A DNA stretch of 64,000 bases from Roseobacter litoralis Och 149 (GCF_000154785.2 NC_015728.1:19130-83129), one strand, 5' to 3'; positions 24,730 through 33,936 are shown, counted from the stretch's first letter. The notes: generated by a model not told the origin, from the sequence alone. Translations and numbers: made by a program.

Positions 24730-27114
24730 TCAGATTTTCGCGCCGCGCAGCCGCAAAGCGTTCAGAACCACAGAGATGGACGAGGCGCTCATCGCGAAGG
24801 CGGCGAACATCGGGCTGATCAGGATGCCAAGGAAGGGAAACAGTACGCCCGCAGCAACCGGCACGCCCGAAGCATTGTAGATCAGTGCAAAGAACAGGTT
24901 CTGTCGGATGTTGCGCATCGTAGCGCGCGATAGACGCCGAGCGCGCACGATCCCGTCAAGGTTGCCTTTGATCAGCGTGAAGCCCGCGCTTTCGATAGCG
25001 ACATCCGCACCGGTGCCCATGGCGATGCCGACATCCGCCTGCGCTAACGCGGGCGCATCGTTGACGCCGTCGCCCGCCATGGCGACCTTGCGACCGGCTT
25101 CCTGCAACTCGCGGATGATCCGTGCCTTGTCCTCAGGCAGAACATCGGCGCGGATCTCGTCGATTCTCAGCCGTGCGCCAATGGCCTTTGCGGTGAGTTC
25201 GTTGTCACCTGTGGCCATGATGATCCGAAAGCCCAGATCATGCAGCGCCTTTAGCGCAGCTGGCGTCGTTTCCTTCACCGGGTCGGCGACGCTGACCAGC
25301 CCGGCAATCGTGCCTTCCAGTACGACAAACATCACCGTTTCGCCTTCGTCACGCCGCGCGTTAGCCTTTGCGGTCAGCGCACCGGCCTCTAGACCCATAT
25401 CCGAAATCAATGCGAGATTTCCCAGAGCCACCGCGTGGCCGTCGACCACACCCTTGACGCCCTTGCCGGTCACCGCCTCGAAATCGCTGGCGTTCGCCAT
25501 ATCCACGCCGCGGTCTTCAGCACCACGCACGATGGCTTCGGCCAGCGGATGTTCCGATCCGCGTTCCAGCGAAGCGGCCAGTCGCAGCACCTCGGCCTCG
25601 TCATGCCCCGGTTCGGGCAGGACTGCGATCAGCCGGGGCTTGCCTTCTGTGAGAGTGCCGGTCTTGTCTACGATTAGAGTGTCTACCTTCTCGAACCGCT
25701 CCAGCGCCTCGGCGTTCTTGATCAGAACGCCCGCCTGGGCACCGCGCCCTGTGGCCGTCATGATCGACATTGGCGTCGCCAGACCCAGCGCGCAGGGACA
25801 GGCGATGATGAGGACCGCCACTGCAGAGATGAGGGCATAAGAAAGGGCGGGCGCTGGTCCCCAGATCGCCCACGCGATGAACGACAAGATGGCGACCACA
25901 ATCACTACAGGCACGAAGAACCCCGCGACTTTGTCGGCGTATTTCTGGATCGGCGCGCGCGACCGCTGGGCATTCGCCACCATTTCGACAATCTGCGCCA
26001 GCATCGTGTCGGCTCCTACTCTCGTCGCCTCCATCACCAGGCTGCCGGTGCCGTTGATCGTAGCCCCCGTCAGCACGTCACCTTCGGTTTTCTCGACCGG
26101 AACCGGCTCCCCCGAAATCATGCTTTCATCCACCGAAGAGCGTCCATCGACCACGGTGCCATCGACCGGTACCTTATCACCGGGACGAACACGTAGATGG
26201 TCACCGACTTCCACCTCTTCCAGCGGAATTTCCTCTTCGCTCCCGTCTTCGCGGATCACGCGCGCAGTCTTGGCTGCCATGTCCAGCAGCGCGCGGATCG
26301 CTTTGCCGGTGCCTTCACGGGCGCGCAATTCCATCACCTGCCCTAACAGGACAAGGGTAACGATCACCGCCGCAGCTTCAAAATAGACGCCAACATGGCC
26401 TTCGGGATCGCGGAAGCCATCGGGAAAGATGTCAGGTGCAAGAACGGCCACGATGCTGAAAAGCCAGGCCGCCATCACGCCCATGCTTATGAGCGAAAAC
26501 ATATTGAGGTTCATCGTCCGGAATGAATTCCAGCCGCGCACCATGAACGGCCAGCCGCTCCAGAGGACGACGGGTGTGCCCAGTACAAGTTCGATCCACA
26601 AGGTCGTGCGTTCGCCGAATATGTCGCGGACGCCCCCAAAACCTAGATAAGGGCCCATCGTCAGAACCAGTAGCGGCAGGGTCAGCACTGCGCCGACCCA
26701 AAACCGGCGCGTAAAATCCACCAGCTCGTGGTTCGGTCCGTCCTCGACCATCGTGGCGCTTTCGAGCTCCAGCCCCATGCCGCAGATTGGACAGGATCCC
26801 GGATCGGTCTTGCGGACTTCGGCATGCATTGGACAGGTGTAGACTGCGCCTTGGTAACCGGCGGGCACGGTGTCGTATCTGCCTCCCTTTTCACCAGTCG
26901 TGGTGGCGGAATGCCCATGGGCGTGGTGGCCGTGCCCGTCCGCGGCACCGTGTCCGGCGTGATCATGTTGTGGAGCCGCAACCTCGCCTTCAGGCACAAG
27001 ATGCATGCCGCATTTCGGGCAATCTCCAGGTTCGGTCTTGCGCACTTCGTGATGCATCGGACAAGTATAGATCACACTCTCTTGCGTCGGGTCAGGATTG
27101 GGTCTTTGGTTCAT
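24730..27114 (-). CDS. copA: Copper-type P1B ATPase with two N-terminal heavy-metal-binding domains
   Basis: This 794-residue pump starts with two short zinc-ribbon-like metal-binding domains ([20 protein letters not shown] and [20 protein letters not shown]) separated by a His-rich linker ([16 protein letters not shown]). The membrane site is CPC (C439-C441), the phosphorylation site DKTGT (D483), and the hinge is GDGVNDAPA. The final helices ([30 protein letters not shown]) are those of Cu(I) exporters. It lacks the HMA domains found in the other CopA at 44704. A CueR-type promoter lies 168 nt upstream. Confidence 0.94.
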   Translation of the reverse strand: MNQRPNPDPTQESVIYTCPMHHEVRKTEPGDCPKCGMHLVPEGEVAAPQHDHAGHGAADGHGHHAHGHSATTTGEKGGRYDTVPAGYQGAVYTCPMHAEVRKTDPGSCPICGMGLELESATMVEDGPNHELVDFTRRFWVGAVLTLPLLVLTMGPYLGFGGVRDIFGERTTLWIELVLGTPVVLWSGWPFMVRGWNSFRTMNLNMFSLISMGVMAAWLFSIVAVLAPDIFPDGFRDPEGHVGVYFEAAAVIVTLVLLGQVMELRAREGTGKAIRALLDMAAKTARVIREDGSEEEIPLEEVEVGDHLRVRPGDKVPVDGTVVDGRSSVDESMISGEPVPVEKTEGDVLTGATINGTGSLVMEATRVGADTMLAQIVEMVANAQRSRAPIQKYADKVAGFFVPVVIVVAILSFIAWAIWGPAPALSYALISAVAVLIIACPCALGLATPMSIMTATGRGAQAGVLIKNAEALERFEKVDTLIVDKTGTLTEGKPRLIAVLPEPGHDEAEVLRLAASLERGSEHPLAEAIVRGAEDRGVDMANASDFEAVTGKGVKGVVDGHAVALGNLALISDMGLEAGALTAKANARRDEGETVMFVVLEGTIAGLVSVADPVKETTPAALKALHDLGFRIIMATGDNELTAKAIGARLRIDEIRADVLPEDKARIIRELQEAGRKVAMAGDGVNDAPALAQADVGIAMGTGADVAIESAGFTLIKGNLDGIVRARRLSRATMRNIRQNLFFALIYNASGVPVAAGVLFPFLGILISPMFAAFAMSASSISVVLNALRLRGAKI

Positions 27115-27281
27115 GTGTCCGCCTCAAACGTATTCGGGTTTCTCAAGTCGTTGTGGGTGTCAGGACAGCGTGTCGAGCCTAGGTCGGCGGCCGACTACGC
27201 AGGGTCCGCACCGCATGGGTCGCTAGACACCGCGTTCGATTCCTTGCTCATCGGCAAAATCCCGATGTTTCGATACATATT

Positions 27282-27312
27282 GCTGTACTTCGTCCAGTAG
27301 CTGGAAGGTCAA
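27282..27312 (-). promoter_or_regulatory. CueR-type promoter of copA2 operon
   Basis: On the minus strand, -35 TTGACC and -10 TACAGC are separated by 19 nt that contain the dyad TTCCAGCTACTGGA. The arrangement matches the copA promoter at 47246-47276. It leaves a leader of about 160 nt before the copA2 start, longer than at the other CueR-type promoters. Confidence 0.75.
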
Positions 27313-27406
27313 CACCTCTTATCACCATGAGGCAGATTTCGGCGACGACGGGTGATGTGTCGATATCATTCGACACGCGTGCCACTGATCGGTTGGGGAG
27401 TTGGCG

Positions 27407-27772
27407 TCATAACTTTACCCCCTTATTGGCCATGGCGTTGAAGAGCCCGCCGAAGATCAGCGCTGCATACCAGCCATAAAGAAAGCTTTCGGCCAGACCG
27501 ATAATGAAGCTCATCGGGGTCAGCCAGACGAACCCAGGCAGCAGGCCAGCCCAGGTTTCATACATCGCGTAGTCGGGGAAAATCATGTCGAACGCGACGC
27601 AGACAACGAATGTCACTGCCAAAAACAGGCTTAGTGCCCAGCCCAGCGGAATAAGCGGCAAACCTGCACGCCCTGCCCCAGTATTTGCGCCCATGACACA
27701 GGCCCCGCAGGTCATGCGCAAGGCCAGAAAAAGGATCGCCGCTATCGCAGTGAAATAGATAATTGGCAGCAT
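27407..27772 (-). CDS. Small membrane protein (DUF5676-like)
   Basis: This 121-residue protein has about four membrane helices. CGACVMG follows the first helix, and the C-terminal half reads WAGLLPGFVWLTP...SFIIGLAESFLYGWYAALIFGGLFN, a pattern I associate with DUF5676. No function is established. It is flanked upstream by a hairpin that probably ends transcription from the EF-hand gene, so it may have its own promoter. The Cys pair could bind metal, but that is a guess. Confidence 0.75.
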   Translation of the reverse strand: MLPIIYFTAIAAILFLALRMTCGACVMGANTGAGRAGLPLIPLGWALSLFLAVTFVVCVAFDMIFPDYAMYETWAGLLPGFVWLTPMSFIIGLAESFLYGWYAALIFGGLFNAMANKGVKL

Positions 27773-27821
27773 GGTTCGCTCCTTTTTTGTCGGTCAGATT
27801 GAGAACGAAGAGATCCCGCAA

Positions 27822-27851
27822 AATGCCGGGCAAGCTGGCTTACCCGGCATT
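27822..27851 (-). terminator. Hairpin terminator after the EF-hand gene
   Basis: AATGCCGGG...CCCGGCATT with inner AAGC/GCTT pairs forms a long stem, followed on the minus strand by TTTTGC. It begins 6 nt after the EF-hand stop. Confidence 0.75.
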
Positions 27852-27856
27852 ATATC

Positions 27857-28408
27857 CTAGTTGTCGGAATTATCCGTCGACATAGCGCCCATCCTCTCGC
27901 GCATGCTCATCCGACCGGCCGGAGCAACCATCTCCGAGGGGCTCACTGTGCCATCTCCGTCGGCATCCAGATGCTGGAACCGGTCAACCATGGACTCGCG
28001 GATCATTGCGCTGTGCAGGGTTTCAAATTCGCTCAGGGACAGGCTGCCATCGCCATCCGCGTCAAACTCGCTCAACCGCGCTTGCATCGCCGCGGTAGCC
28101 TCCTCGACCGAGGGTACTCCCATCATTCCAGGGCCCATCATCATCTGCATCATGCCCCGATCCATCATAGCCATGCCCGGTCTGTCGCCATGATCCATCA
28201 TCCGGGCGTGCATGCCCATCATCATGGGCATCATCTTTTGCATCATGTCGGTCTGATCACCAGTCATGGGACCAGACTCGCTATCGCTTGTTCCCGTGGC
28301 CACACCAGGCTGCTGAGCACCATGACCGTGACCGGCCTGGGCAAAAACCACACCCGTAGCAGCCAGCAACAGCGTGGCGGAGGTCGCGAGTATCTTAAGA
28401 GTTTGCAT
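27857..28408 (-). CDS. Exported Met-rich EF-hand protein
   Basis: This 183-residue protein has a signal peptide (LATSATLLLAATGVVFAQ), a Met/His-rich centre (MMQKMMPMMMGMHARMMDHG, MMQMMMGPGMMG) and two EF-hand loops (DADGDGSLSLSE and DADGDGTVSPSE). The Met clusters would suit Cu(I) or Ag(I), the EF hands Ca(II) or another divalent ion. It follows the Cys-rich small gene by 80 nt and is probably on the transcript from the ECF-type promoter at 28692-28719. Its role is unknown; a periplasmic metal buffer is the simplest guess. Confidence 0.88.
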   Translation of the reverse strand: MQTLKILATSATLLLAATGVVFAQAGHGHGAQQPGVATGTSDSESGPMTGDQTDMMQKMMPMMMGMHARMMDHGDRPGMAMMDRGMMQMMMGPGMMGVPSVEEATAAMQARLSEFDADGDGSLSLSEFETLHSAMIRESMVDRFQHLDADGDGTVSPSEMVAPAGRMSMRERMGAMSTDNSDN

Positions 28409-28488
28409 TATGTATTTCTTTCTTGTTTCAGTTGATCATGTTTAGCAGAAACGGCCTTGCGACCGTCTGAATCAGAGACGCCAGTGCG

Positions 28489-28659
28489 TCAGTTGCTGCT
28501 GCAACAGCAGCCCCCTTTGCCCGCCTTTTCCGGCTTGCTGTCTTCCGTTGGTCGCGATTCTGTCTCGGCAACGGCCTCGGTTTGAGTCACGCTTCCGCAG
28601 CATTCTTTCGACGACCCAGTGTTAATGTCTTGGGCCGGGGTATCGGAACGATTGTCCAT
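28489..28659 (-). CDS. Small cysteine-rich protein (metallothionein-like)
   Basis: This 56-residue protein has a CC pair (KECCGS) and a terminal GGCCCSSN. It has no signal peptide, so it is probably cytoplasmic. AGGAGG lies 5-10 nt before the ATG. It is the first gene after an ECF-type promoter (28692-28719) with -10 about 33 nt upstream of the start. Five cysteines in a short acidic/Lys chain suggest soft-metal binding; I know no named family. Confidence 0.72.
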   Translation of the reverse strand: MDNRSDTPAQDINTGSSKECCGSVTQTEAVAETESRPTEDSKPEKAGKGGCCCSSN

Positions 28660-28691
28660 CTGAACCTCCTCGGGTTTTTGCGTTCATTCAG

Positions 28692-28719
28692 TAGACGCTC
28701 ACCGTCGAAAAACGTTACA
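28692..28719 (-). promoter_or_regulatory. Candidate ECF sigma promoter P1
   Basis: On the minus strand TGTAACG, 15 nt, then CGTCTA. The same pair, with CGTCTT and the same 15-nt gap, occurs at 32141-32168 in front of the DUF3141 operon. The ECF sigma gene lies 4 kb away at 32187-32813. The Cys-rich gene is directly downstream. Confidence 0.65.
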
Positions 28720-29014
28720 GAAAAAGAAAAGTATCATGATTTTGGGGATGAGATCCGGCAGCCGCGTTGATAAAAAACGACCGGATATTAATGCCTTGGC
28801 AATCGTTTTCTGGAATAGCGACACACGGGTCCATAGACCCCCTTGAAAGTGGTCCTGCTTGTCCTCTCACTCGTTGGTCAGTTCGAATTGGACCCGACAA
28901 ATCGTGTCCGTCGATATTTTTTGGAGCTCTGTCTCCGCTCCCGCGATGGTCGATCATCCCCACGCAAATGCTGTGCCGACTTCCAATCGCCGGTATCTGT
29001 TTGGGCATGCGCTC
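28720..29014. other. Intergenic region without recognisable gene
   Basis: Between promoter P1 and the CBS-BON gene I see no convincing ORF. A small hairpin (GGGTC CATA GACCC near 28830) downstream of the CBS-BON stop could limit read-through. Confidence 0.5.
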
Positions 29015-29710
29015 TCAAATGCCGTAGGCCCATGCCGCCAGTCGGCCCATGTGGATGTCAACACTATGGACACCGGACACGTTTTCCACGGCGACCCGAA
29101 TGGCGTTCTCTTCGAAATCGCTGTCTGCAACGCCCCAGATCGCGACATTGCCCTTGTCCACGGTGTAGTTGATCAAATTGACTGTCGCACCGGGAACCTC
29201 TTTCAGGGCTTCATCTATCTTCGAGCGCAGCACCCTATCATCTTCCGATGGTTCCCCCAGTGCCCCGTCCGGGAGTGCCGACAAAGCATGGAGCAGGTTC
29301 GCACGACTGACAATTCCAACGACGGGCCCCTCTCGCAGCACCGGCACCCGTTTGATCCGGTGCTTTTCCAGAAGGCGCGCGATCTCGGCAACCGGTGCGT
29401 CTTCCTCGACCGAAACGACATCGCGGGTCATCACGTCCGCGATATGGTGGCTGTTGAGCTTGACGAATTCCTGGGCAGAATTGCCCGACCCGCTCAGCAG
29501 TTCGAGCCACCAGGATCGGCGCGGGCCGTCGGTGTCGCGGACGCGCCGCATCAGGTCTCCTTCGCTGACCAGTCCCTTCAGGGCGCCGTCCACGTCTACG
29601 ACGGGTAGCGCGCTGACGTGATGGTCGAGCATCAGGCGCACGGCGTCCTCGATTTTTCCGTCCTGCGGGACGGAGATCACGGACGTCGTCATGATATCCT
29701 TGGCTTGCAT
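29015..29710 (-). CDS. CBS-pair and BON domain protein
   Basis: This 231-residue protein has two CBS motifs (about residues 7-60, IMTTSVISVPQDGKIEDAV, and 92-145, DVMTRDVVSVEEDAPVAEI) and a C-terminal BON domain (about 155-220). CBS pairs bind adenine nucleotides and BON domains bind membranes or phospholipid. It has no signal peptide. It follows the short His-rich membrane gene and DUF3141 by 112 nt on the same strand and is probably in the same stress operon. Orthologues often sit beside DUF3141 or universal-stress genes. Confidence 0.88.
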   Translation of the reverse strand: MQAKDIMTTSVISVPQDGKIEDAVRLMLDHHVSALPVVDVDGALKGLVSEGDLMRRVRDTDGPRRSWWLELLSGSGNSAQEFVKLNSHHIADVMTRDVVSVEEDAPVAEIARLLEKHRIKRVPVLREGPVVGIVSRANLLHALSALPDGALGEPSEDDRVLRSKIDEALKEVPGATVNLINYTVDKGNVAIWGVADSDFEENAIRVAVENVSGVHSVDIHMGRLAAWAYGI

Positions 29711-29822
29711 GTCGTTGTCTCCTTCTCAAATACTGTGTTGACGCGTCGATCAGTTGCCGATGACCAGGCCCTTGCGACCGGACAGGTCCAAGAGTTCCAT
29801 GGGATCGCAGCATTCGGGGAAG

Positions 29823-30002
29823 TCAGGCATCTTCCGGTTGAACCCGGGTATCGGCGGGTGCGTCTAGCACCTTCTTCTGTGCAGTTTGACGCTTCGCGGT
29901 CTTGCCGTGCTTATGCCCGCCGTGTCCATGCCCGAAGAGATGCATCACAGCCATTCCGCCGATCACGAGGACCAGAATCCAGTTTTCGATAATCCATTCC
30001 AT
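29823..30002 (-). CDS. Short membrane protein with His-rich tail (DUF2933-like)
   Basis: This 59-residue protein has one helix (WIIENWILVLVIGGMAVMHLF) followed by GHGHGGHKHGK and a polar tail. It resembles a short DUF2933 protein. It starts 6 nt after the DUF3141 stop, so it is co-transcribed. A His cluster at the membrane face would fit copper or zinc binding. Confidence 0.72.
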   Translation of the reverse strand: MEWIIENWILVLVIGGMAVMHLFGHGHGGHKHGKTAKRQTAQKKVLDAPADTRVQPEDA

Positions 30003-30008
30003 GATTGT

Positions 30009-31775
30009 TCACTCCTTGTTTGATGTGTCGGGCGGCTGGCCCGTTTGCGTGGTGGTGGCGAAAGGAAAACTGCCGTACATCGCGCCGAAGACATGTGTGA
30101 GCCATGCGTCGCGCGCTTTGCGCAATGACGCCAGGCTTTCGCCGGTACGCGCCAACAGCGCGCGTTCGGCAAGGATGGCAGGATGGTCTTTCGGCAGGGG
30201 ATCGCGCGTCTCGCGCACGGAGTCGGCTGTGGATTTCACCAGCGCCATCCATGGGTTCACACGTTCGGAAAACATCGTTGTGGTCCATCGCATCGGATGC
30301 AGGGCGCGCAGCATCTCGGCACTGGCCGGGGACGTCGCGGCCTTGATCCAAGGGCTGACGAATGTCGAATAAGCCGCCTCGTTGATCCGTGATATCTGCG
30401 CGACCTGCGCCAGCGCTCCATGGTCTGACCCAAAACCGAGATCTTCGACGTCGCGCTTCACAAAACGCACGTCGTAGTCGCTGGTTTTGCGCTTTGCGCC
30501 GCCCGAAGGAATATCGAATACCATCTCATAAAGCCCGGGCGCCAGCGCCTCGACCGCCTCCAGGCTTTCCAGGATCGTCCGATGCTGAAGCCGCGCGACA
30601 GACCCGGAGACGAAGATACCCAGATGCCCGACAGTCTCGTGCGTCATGTAGACGATGCGCTGTCCTGCGGCCTTGAGCGCTTCGGTGTCAGGATACAACT
30701 TGGCAATCCAGCCCAACGCCTGCTGCGGTGGGGTGATGTTGTCGCCCTCCGAGGCAAAGACGATGATCGGGTTGCGGATCCGTTTCAGATCGATGGTGCA
30801 ATGCGCGTCCAGTTGCATTTCGCCCTGCTCCAGCCGATTGCCGATAAAAAGGTTCTGCGTGATGCCGAGAATTTCCTCGCGGCTCAGCGTATAGTAGCCA
30901 TTCCACCAGCGTTCGAAGTCGAGGAACCGTTCACGTTCGGTATCGGCATGGGAAAAGAGGTTGACGTATTTCTCCCAGATCGCCTTTTCGGGTTGCAGTG
31001 TTTCGAAGTTTTGCGCCAGCCACGCGCCGTCGAACCGCCCGTCGCCCAGATCGGCAATCATGTGCGCCGCCCACGACCCGCCCGAGAGCGCGCCGAGCAT
31101 CCGCATCGGGCTGCTGGCCGCCTCGCCCGACCAGTAGCTGAGCGGCGAGCCATTCAGGACGATGGGTCCGGTTAGACCGTCGCAATCGGCAGCCAGCAGC
31201 GCGGCGGCCCAACCAGCCTGGCAATTTCCGTAGAGTACAGGTGCTTTGTCCGGGTGACGGCGGGCAACTTCGGTGACGAAGTCACGCAGGGCATAGTGTA
31301 CGTCGGCCAGCGTCTGTCCTGGCACCGGCTCTAGAAAGAAGATCACGAAATAGACCGGATGGCCCTCGTGCATAGCCATGCCGACCTCGCTGTCGTGCTT
31401 GAAGCCGCCGATGCCCGGCCCATGACCCGCGCGCGGGTCGATGACGATGACCGGCGGTTTCGCCTCGTCCACGCAATCCTCCCAGCAATCGTCTCCGACT
31501 CGCGTGATCCAGAGCAGCGCATAATTGGCGGGCCGGACGAAAGTGCGGGCATCCAGCAAAAGCTCGTAATCGAAATCCAGAAGCGGCGGCATGCCCAGCC
31601 GGTCATGCGCGATCATGTTATCCGCGCGTTCACGTAAGGTATCAAGGAACAGCAGCCAGCGTTCGAAGGCGTCTTGGGCGTACGGCACATTCGCGCCAGC
31701 CGAGGTCTGTTCCGGCACAGGTTGTGAGGATTGAGTGGGCGTCACAGTTGCAAGTCGCAAGCTCTTATTCATCAT
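30009..31775 (-). CDS. DUF3141 protein, PHA-synthase-like alpha/beta hydrolase
   Basis: From the ATG at 31775 (AAGGGA upstream) the product has 588 residues. An alpha/beta-hydrolase core carries the nucleophile elbow YGNCQAGWAA, with Cys where hydrolases have Ser, as in class III polyhydroxyalkanoate synthases. The downstream Asp and His positions are in NPIIVFASEGDNITPP and THETVGHLGIFV. DUF3141 has no proven reaction. The upstream gene overlaps this start by 11 nt. The operon begins at an ECF-type promoter, so this enzyme is probably stress-induced. Confidence 0.86.
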   Translation of the reverse strand: MMNKSLRLATVTPTQSSQPVPEQTSAGANVPYAQDAFERWLLFLDTLRERADNMIAHDRLGMPPLLDFDYELLLDARTFVRPANYALLWITRVGDDCWEDCVDEAKPPVIVIDPRAGHGPGIGGFKHDSEVGMAMHEGHPVYFVIFFLEPVPGQTLADVHYALRDFVTEVARRHPDKAPVLYGNCQAGWAAALLAADCDGLTGPIVLNGSPLSYWSGEAASSPMRMLGALSGGSWAAHMIADLGDGRFDGAWLAQNFETLQPEKAIWEKYVNLFSHADTERERFLDFERWWNGYYTLSREEILGITQNLFIGNRLEQGEMQLDAHCTIDLKRIRNPIIVFASEGDNITPPQQALGWIAKLYPDTEALKAAGQRIVYMTHETVGHLGIFVSGSVARLQHRTILESLEAVEALAPGLYEMVFDIPSGGAKRKTSDYDVRFVKRDVEDLGFGSDHGALAQVAQISRINEAAYSTFVSPWIKAATSPASAEMLRALHPMRWTTTMFSERVNPWMALVKSTADSVRETRDPLPKDHPAILAERALLARTGESLASLRKARDAWLTHVFGAMYGSFPFATTTQTGQPPDTSNKE

Positions 31776-32094
31776 CAGTTCCCTTCTGATCATTGATTTC
31801 TCTAGATGGCCGCCCTGCAAGAAGCGCAAGTGCCATGTCCTTTGCGACATCCTCGCGCAGACCGGCCAGCAGGTAGGCCGCATCACCGGGTTTCAGACCC
31901 AGTGCGCGGGCCGCCAATTCCAAGGGTTGCTTCAAGACTTCCACGCGCTGGAACAACGCCAGAGCCATCGGAGCGTCTGAATGCGCGGGAGGCTCTGCAC
32001 AATTGCATATCATCCGCGACACGAGCCCCGGAACGGCGGCATCCCGCGAAGATTCCGTTGCTCCCGAGCGCCTATTCGTCCTGACCCGTGGCAT
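31765..32094 (-). CDS. Hypothetical protein leading the DUF3141 operon
   Basis: This 109-residue protein has a good ribosome site (AGGAGG 9 nt before the ATG). Its C-terminal half is predicted helical (ALGLKPGDAAYLLAGLREDVAKDMALALLAGRPS). Its end overlaps the DUF3141 start by 11 nt, which suggests translational coupling. The -10 of ECF promoter P2 is 47 nt upstream. I do not recognise it. The C-terminal part might be a short protein-contact helix for DUF3141. Confidence 0.65.
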   Translation of the reverse strand: MPRVRTNRRSGATESSRDAAVPGLVSRMICNCAEPPAHSDAPMALALFQRVEVLKQPLELAARALGLKPGDAAYLLAGLREDVAKDMALALLAGRPSREINDQKGTDDE

Positions 32095-32140
32095 GTTCCG
32101 GTTCCTCCTGCTGTGCTGCTATAAGGTGCAGTTACAGAAG

Positions 32141-32168
32141 AAGACGTCGGTAGACGGAGAACGTTACA
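32141..32168 (-). promoter_or_regulatory. Candidate ECF sigma promoter P2
   Basis: TGTAACG-N15-CGTCTT on the minus strand, the same layout as P1 at 28692-28719. It stands between the ECF sigma gene and the hypothetical/DUF3141 operon and is correctly placed to drive the latter. Confidence 0.65.
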
Positions 32169-32186
32169 GAACCGACCGCGTTTCGA

Positions 32187-32813
32187 TCAGGAACTCTGCT
32201 GATCTGCTTCGCAATCTGTTTTGTGCTCGGCGTTCTTGCAACCCTCAGGCTGACAATAGCAATCGTCACGGTCATCTTGGCAGCAAGCGCCGCAATGATT
32301 TGTCAGCGCCTCGCGCAGAGCCGTGCGCGCCCGGTGTAGCCGAACGCCAAGGGCGTTGCGGGTCAGTCCAAGGTCGCACGCCACGTGCTCGCGGTCCTCT
32401 TCGCCGAAGTCGATGCGCCGGAGTAGTTCCGAATCCGCCGGGCGCAGTTCGGAGATTAGTCCACGATGACAGGTGCACAACCGCGCCATCTGAGTCGGCG
32501 CATCGGCGATCCATTCCTCCGGTTCGCGCGCCACTGCCGCATCCAATCGACCACGCCGCATGCCCTTGCGGTAGAAGTCATTCAAAGTGGACCTCAGGAT
32601 CGCATAGAGCCAGGCATCCATCCGTTCGACGTCTCTGAGCTGATCCTTGCGTCCCAGCACGCGAATGCAGAAGTCTTGCAGGACATCCTCTGCATCCGCC
32701 CGATTTCCAAGCCGTTTGATCAGAAACCCCAGAAACGCGGTCCGTCCATCCAGCAACGCACGTTCCGGCGAGGTGTCCGGCACCTTCGCTTTTCCGGTAT
32801 CTTGCAGTACCAT
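32187..32813 (-). CDS. ECF-type RNA polymerase sigma factor with Cys-rich tail
   Basis: This 208-residue protein has sigma region 2 (FLIKRLGNRADAEDVLQDFC, MDAWLYAILRSTLNDFYRK) and region 4 (DREHVACDLGLTRNALGVRL). A Cys-rich tail of about 36 residues follows (C174, C177, C178, C185, C187, C192, C201, with His residues). Metal-responsive ECF factors of the CorE type sense copper through a C-terminal Cys-rich domain and need no anti-sigma factor; no anti-sigma gene is adjacent here. Two matched promoters nearby are its likely targets. No copy of that promoter precedes this gene itself. Confidence 0.88.
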   Translation of the reverse strand: MVLQDTGKAKVPDTSPERALLDGRTAFLGFLIKRLGNRADAEDVLQDFCIRVLGRKDQLRDVERMDAWLYAILRSTLNDFYRKGMRRGRLDAAVAREPEEWIADAPTQMARLCTCHRGLISELRPADSELLRRIDFGEEDREHVACDLGLTRNALGVRLHRARTALREALTNHCGACCQDDRDDCYCQPEGCKNAEHKTDCEADQQSS

Positions 32814-33039
32814 AACGTTCCTGTCCTTTCCAAGTTTTCAGAGATTTAATCGATCAACAACGAGATCATCGTCTTTTTTCACATTCAATGCTTCGAGACG
32901 CTAACATGAACTATCCATCCTCCTTTCGTTTCATCGCGCCGAATTCCATGAAGACTCTTCCGTTTTGCTGAGAAGTCATTCGACGACGACAACCACGATA
33001 ACCGGAGCGCCTTAACTCATTGAATTGATTTTTTCCTTT

Positions 33040-33936
33040 CTAGATTTTGCTAAGCTGATCCTGCAGTCTACCGTTAAGATTGACGAACGAAATGCCCACA
33101 ATGACCAATAAGATGCCGAAGAGTTGGACAGCGGAAAGACGCTCGCCAAAGAACAGTGCACCAATTGTGAGGCCGAAAATCGGCACTAAGAAGCTGAACA
33201 CGATCGCTCGGTTTAGTTCCACGACCTCCAGCACAGAAAACCAAAGCCAGTAAACCAATGCAGAGCCAAACAAGGCCAGACCCAACAGCGACATTACGAA
33301 AACCGATGTCCATTGGATGGCAGATTGATCTTCAAGGAGTAGGGCCGCCACGGCAAGAGGGACGCTGCCGATCAGCATCTGAAATCCCATTGCAAACAGA
33401 CCGTCAACCTCACCTGCGATAGATTTGATAGCCACGTTGCTGATCGTCACTCCAACGGCTGCTAGAACAATGTACGCAAAGCCGATGGCCGTTTCATCCT
33501 GCACTTCGTTTTCCAATTGCGGCAGTGCGATCACAAGTATCCCGGCGAAACCGATCAAGAGCCCGCCCCACCCGACCTTCGCCAGTCGCTCGCCAAGCCA
33601 TGCGACACCGAGCATCGCGGCAAGTAGCGGCTGAGCATTGGCGACAACTGTAGCGAGTCCGGGAGATACGAATTCTGCCGCATGAAACATTCCCACGAAA
33701 CCCAGACTTGTCGCGCCAACGCCAACAACACAAAGCGTCAGCCATGTGCGACGGCCATGCGGAATCGGCCGACCCAAAAATATTGCAATAAGCACCAAGG
33801 CGACACCGGCCAGAACCGCACGCAGTGTCGCAAACGTCAGATGTGGCGAATACTGCAGTCCCGCCGTGATCAGCGGGAAGCACAGGGCCCACAAAAGCAT
33901 GGCCATAACGATCTTGGTTGTTGTCGTCAGCGACAC
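33040..33936 (-). CDS. EamA/DMT superfamily transporter
   Basis: This 298-residue protein has ten membrane helices in two EamA repeats (GFVGMFHAAEFVSPGLATVVAN in the first half; FGSALVYWLWFSVLEVVELNRA in the second). The GTG start at 33936 has AAGGAA 14 nt upstream; no better start is in frame. DMT proteins export amino acids, nucleosides or drugs; the substrate is unknown. It stands alone between the ECF region and the ABC/cupredoxin cluster and has no apparent copper link. Confidence 0.88.
   Translation of the reverse strand: MSLTTTTKIVMAMLLWALCFPLITAGLQYSPHLTFATLRAVLAGVALVLIAIFLGRPIPHGRRTWLTLCVVGVGATSLGFVGMFHAAEFVSPGLATVVANAQPLLAAMLGVAWLGERLAKVGWGGLLIGFAGILVIALPQLENEVQDETAIGFAYIVLAAVGVTISNVAIKSIAGEVDGLFAMGFQMLIGSVPLAVAALLLEDQSAIQWTSVFVMSLLGLALFGSALVYWLWFSVLEVVELNRAIVFSFLVPIFGLTIGALFFGERLSAVQLFGILLVIVGISFVNLNGRLQDQLSKI

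Noticed and set aside
28715..29008. 97-residue minus-strand frame between CBS-BON and the Cys-rich gene
   Set aside because: It overlaps promoter P1, has no ribosome site, and its composition resembles non-coding GC-rich sequence.
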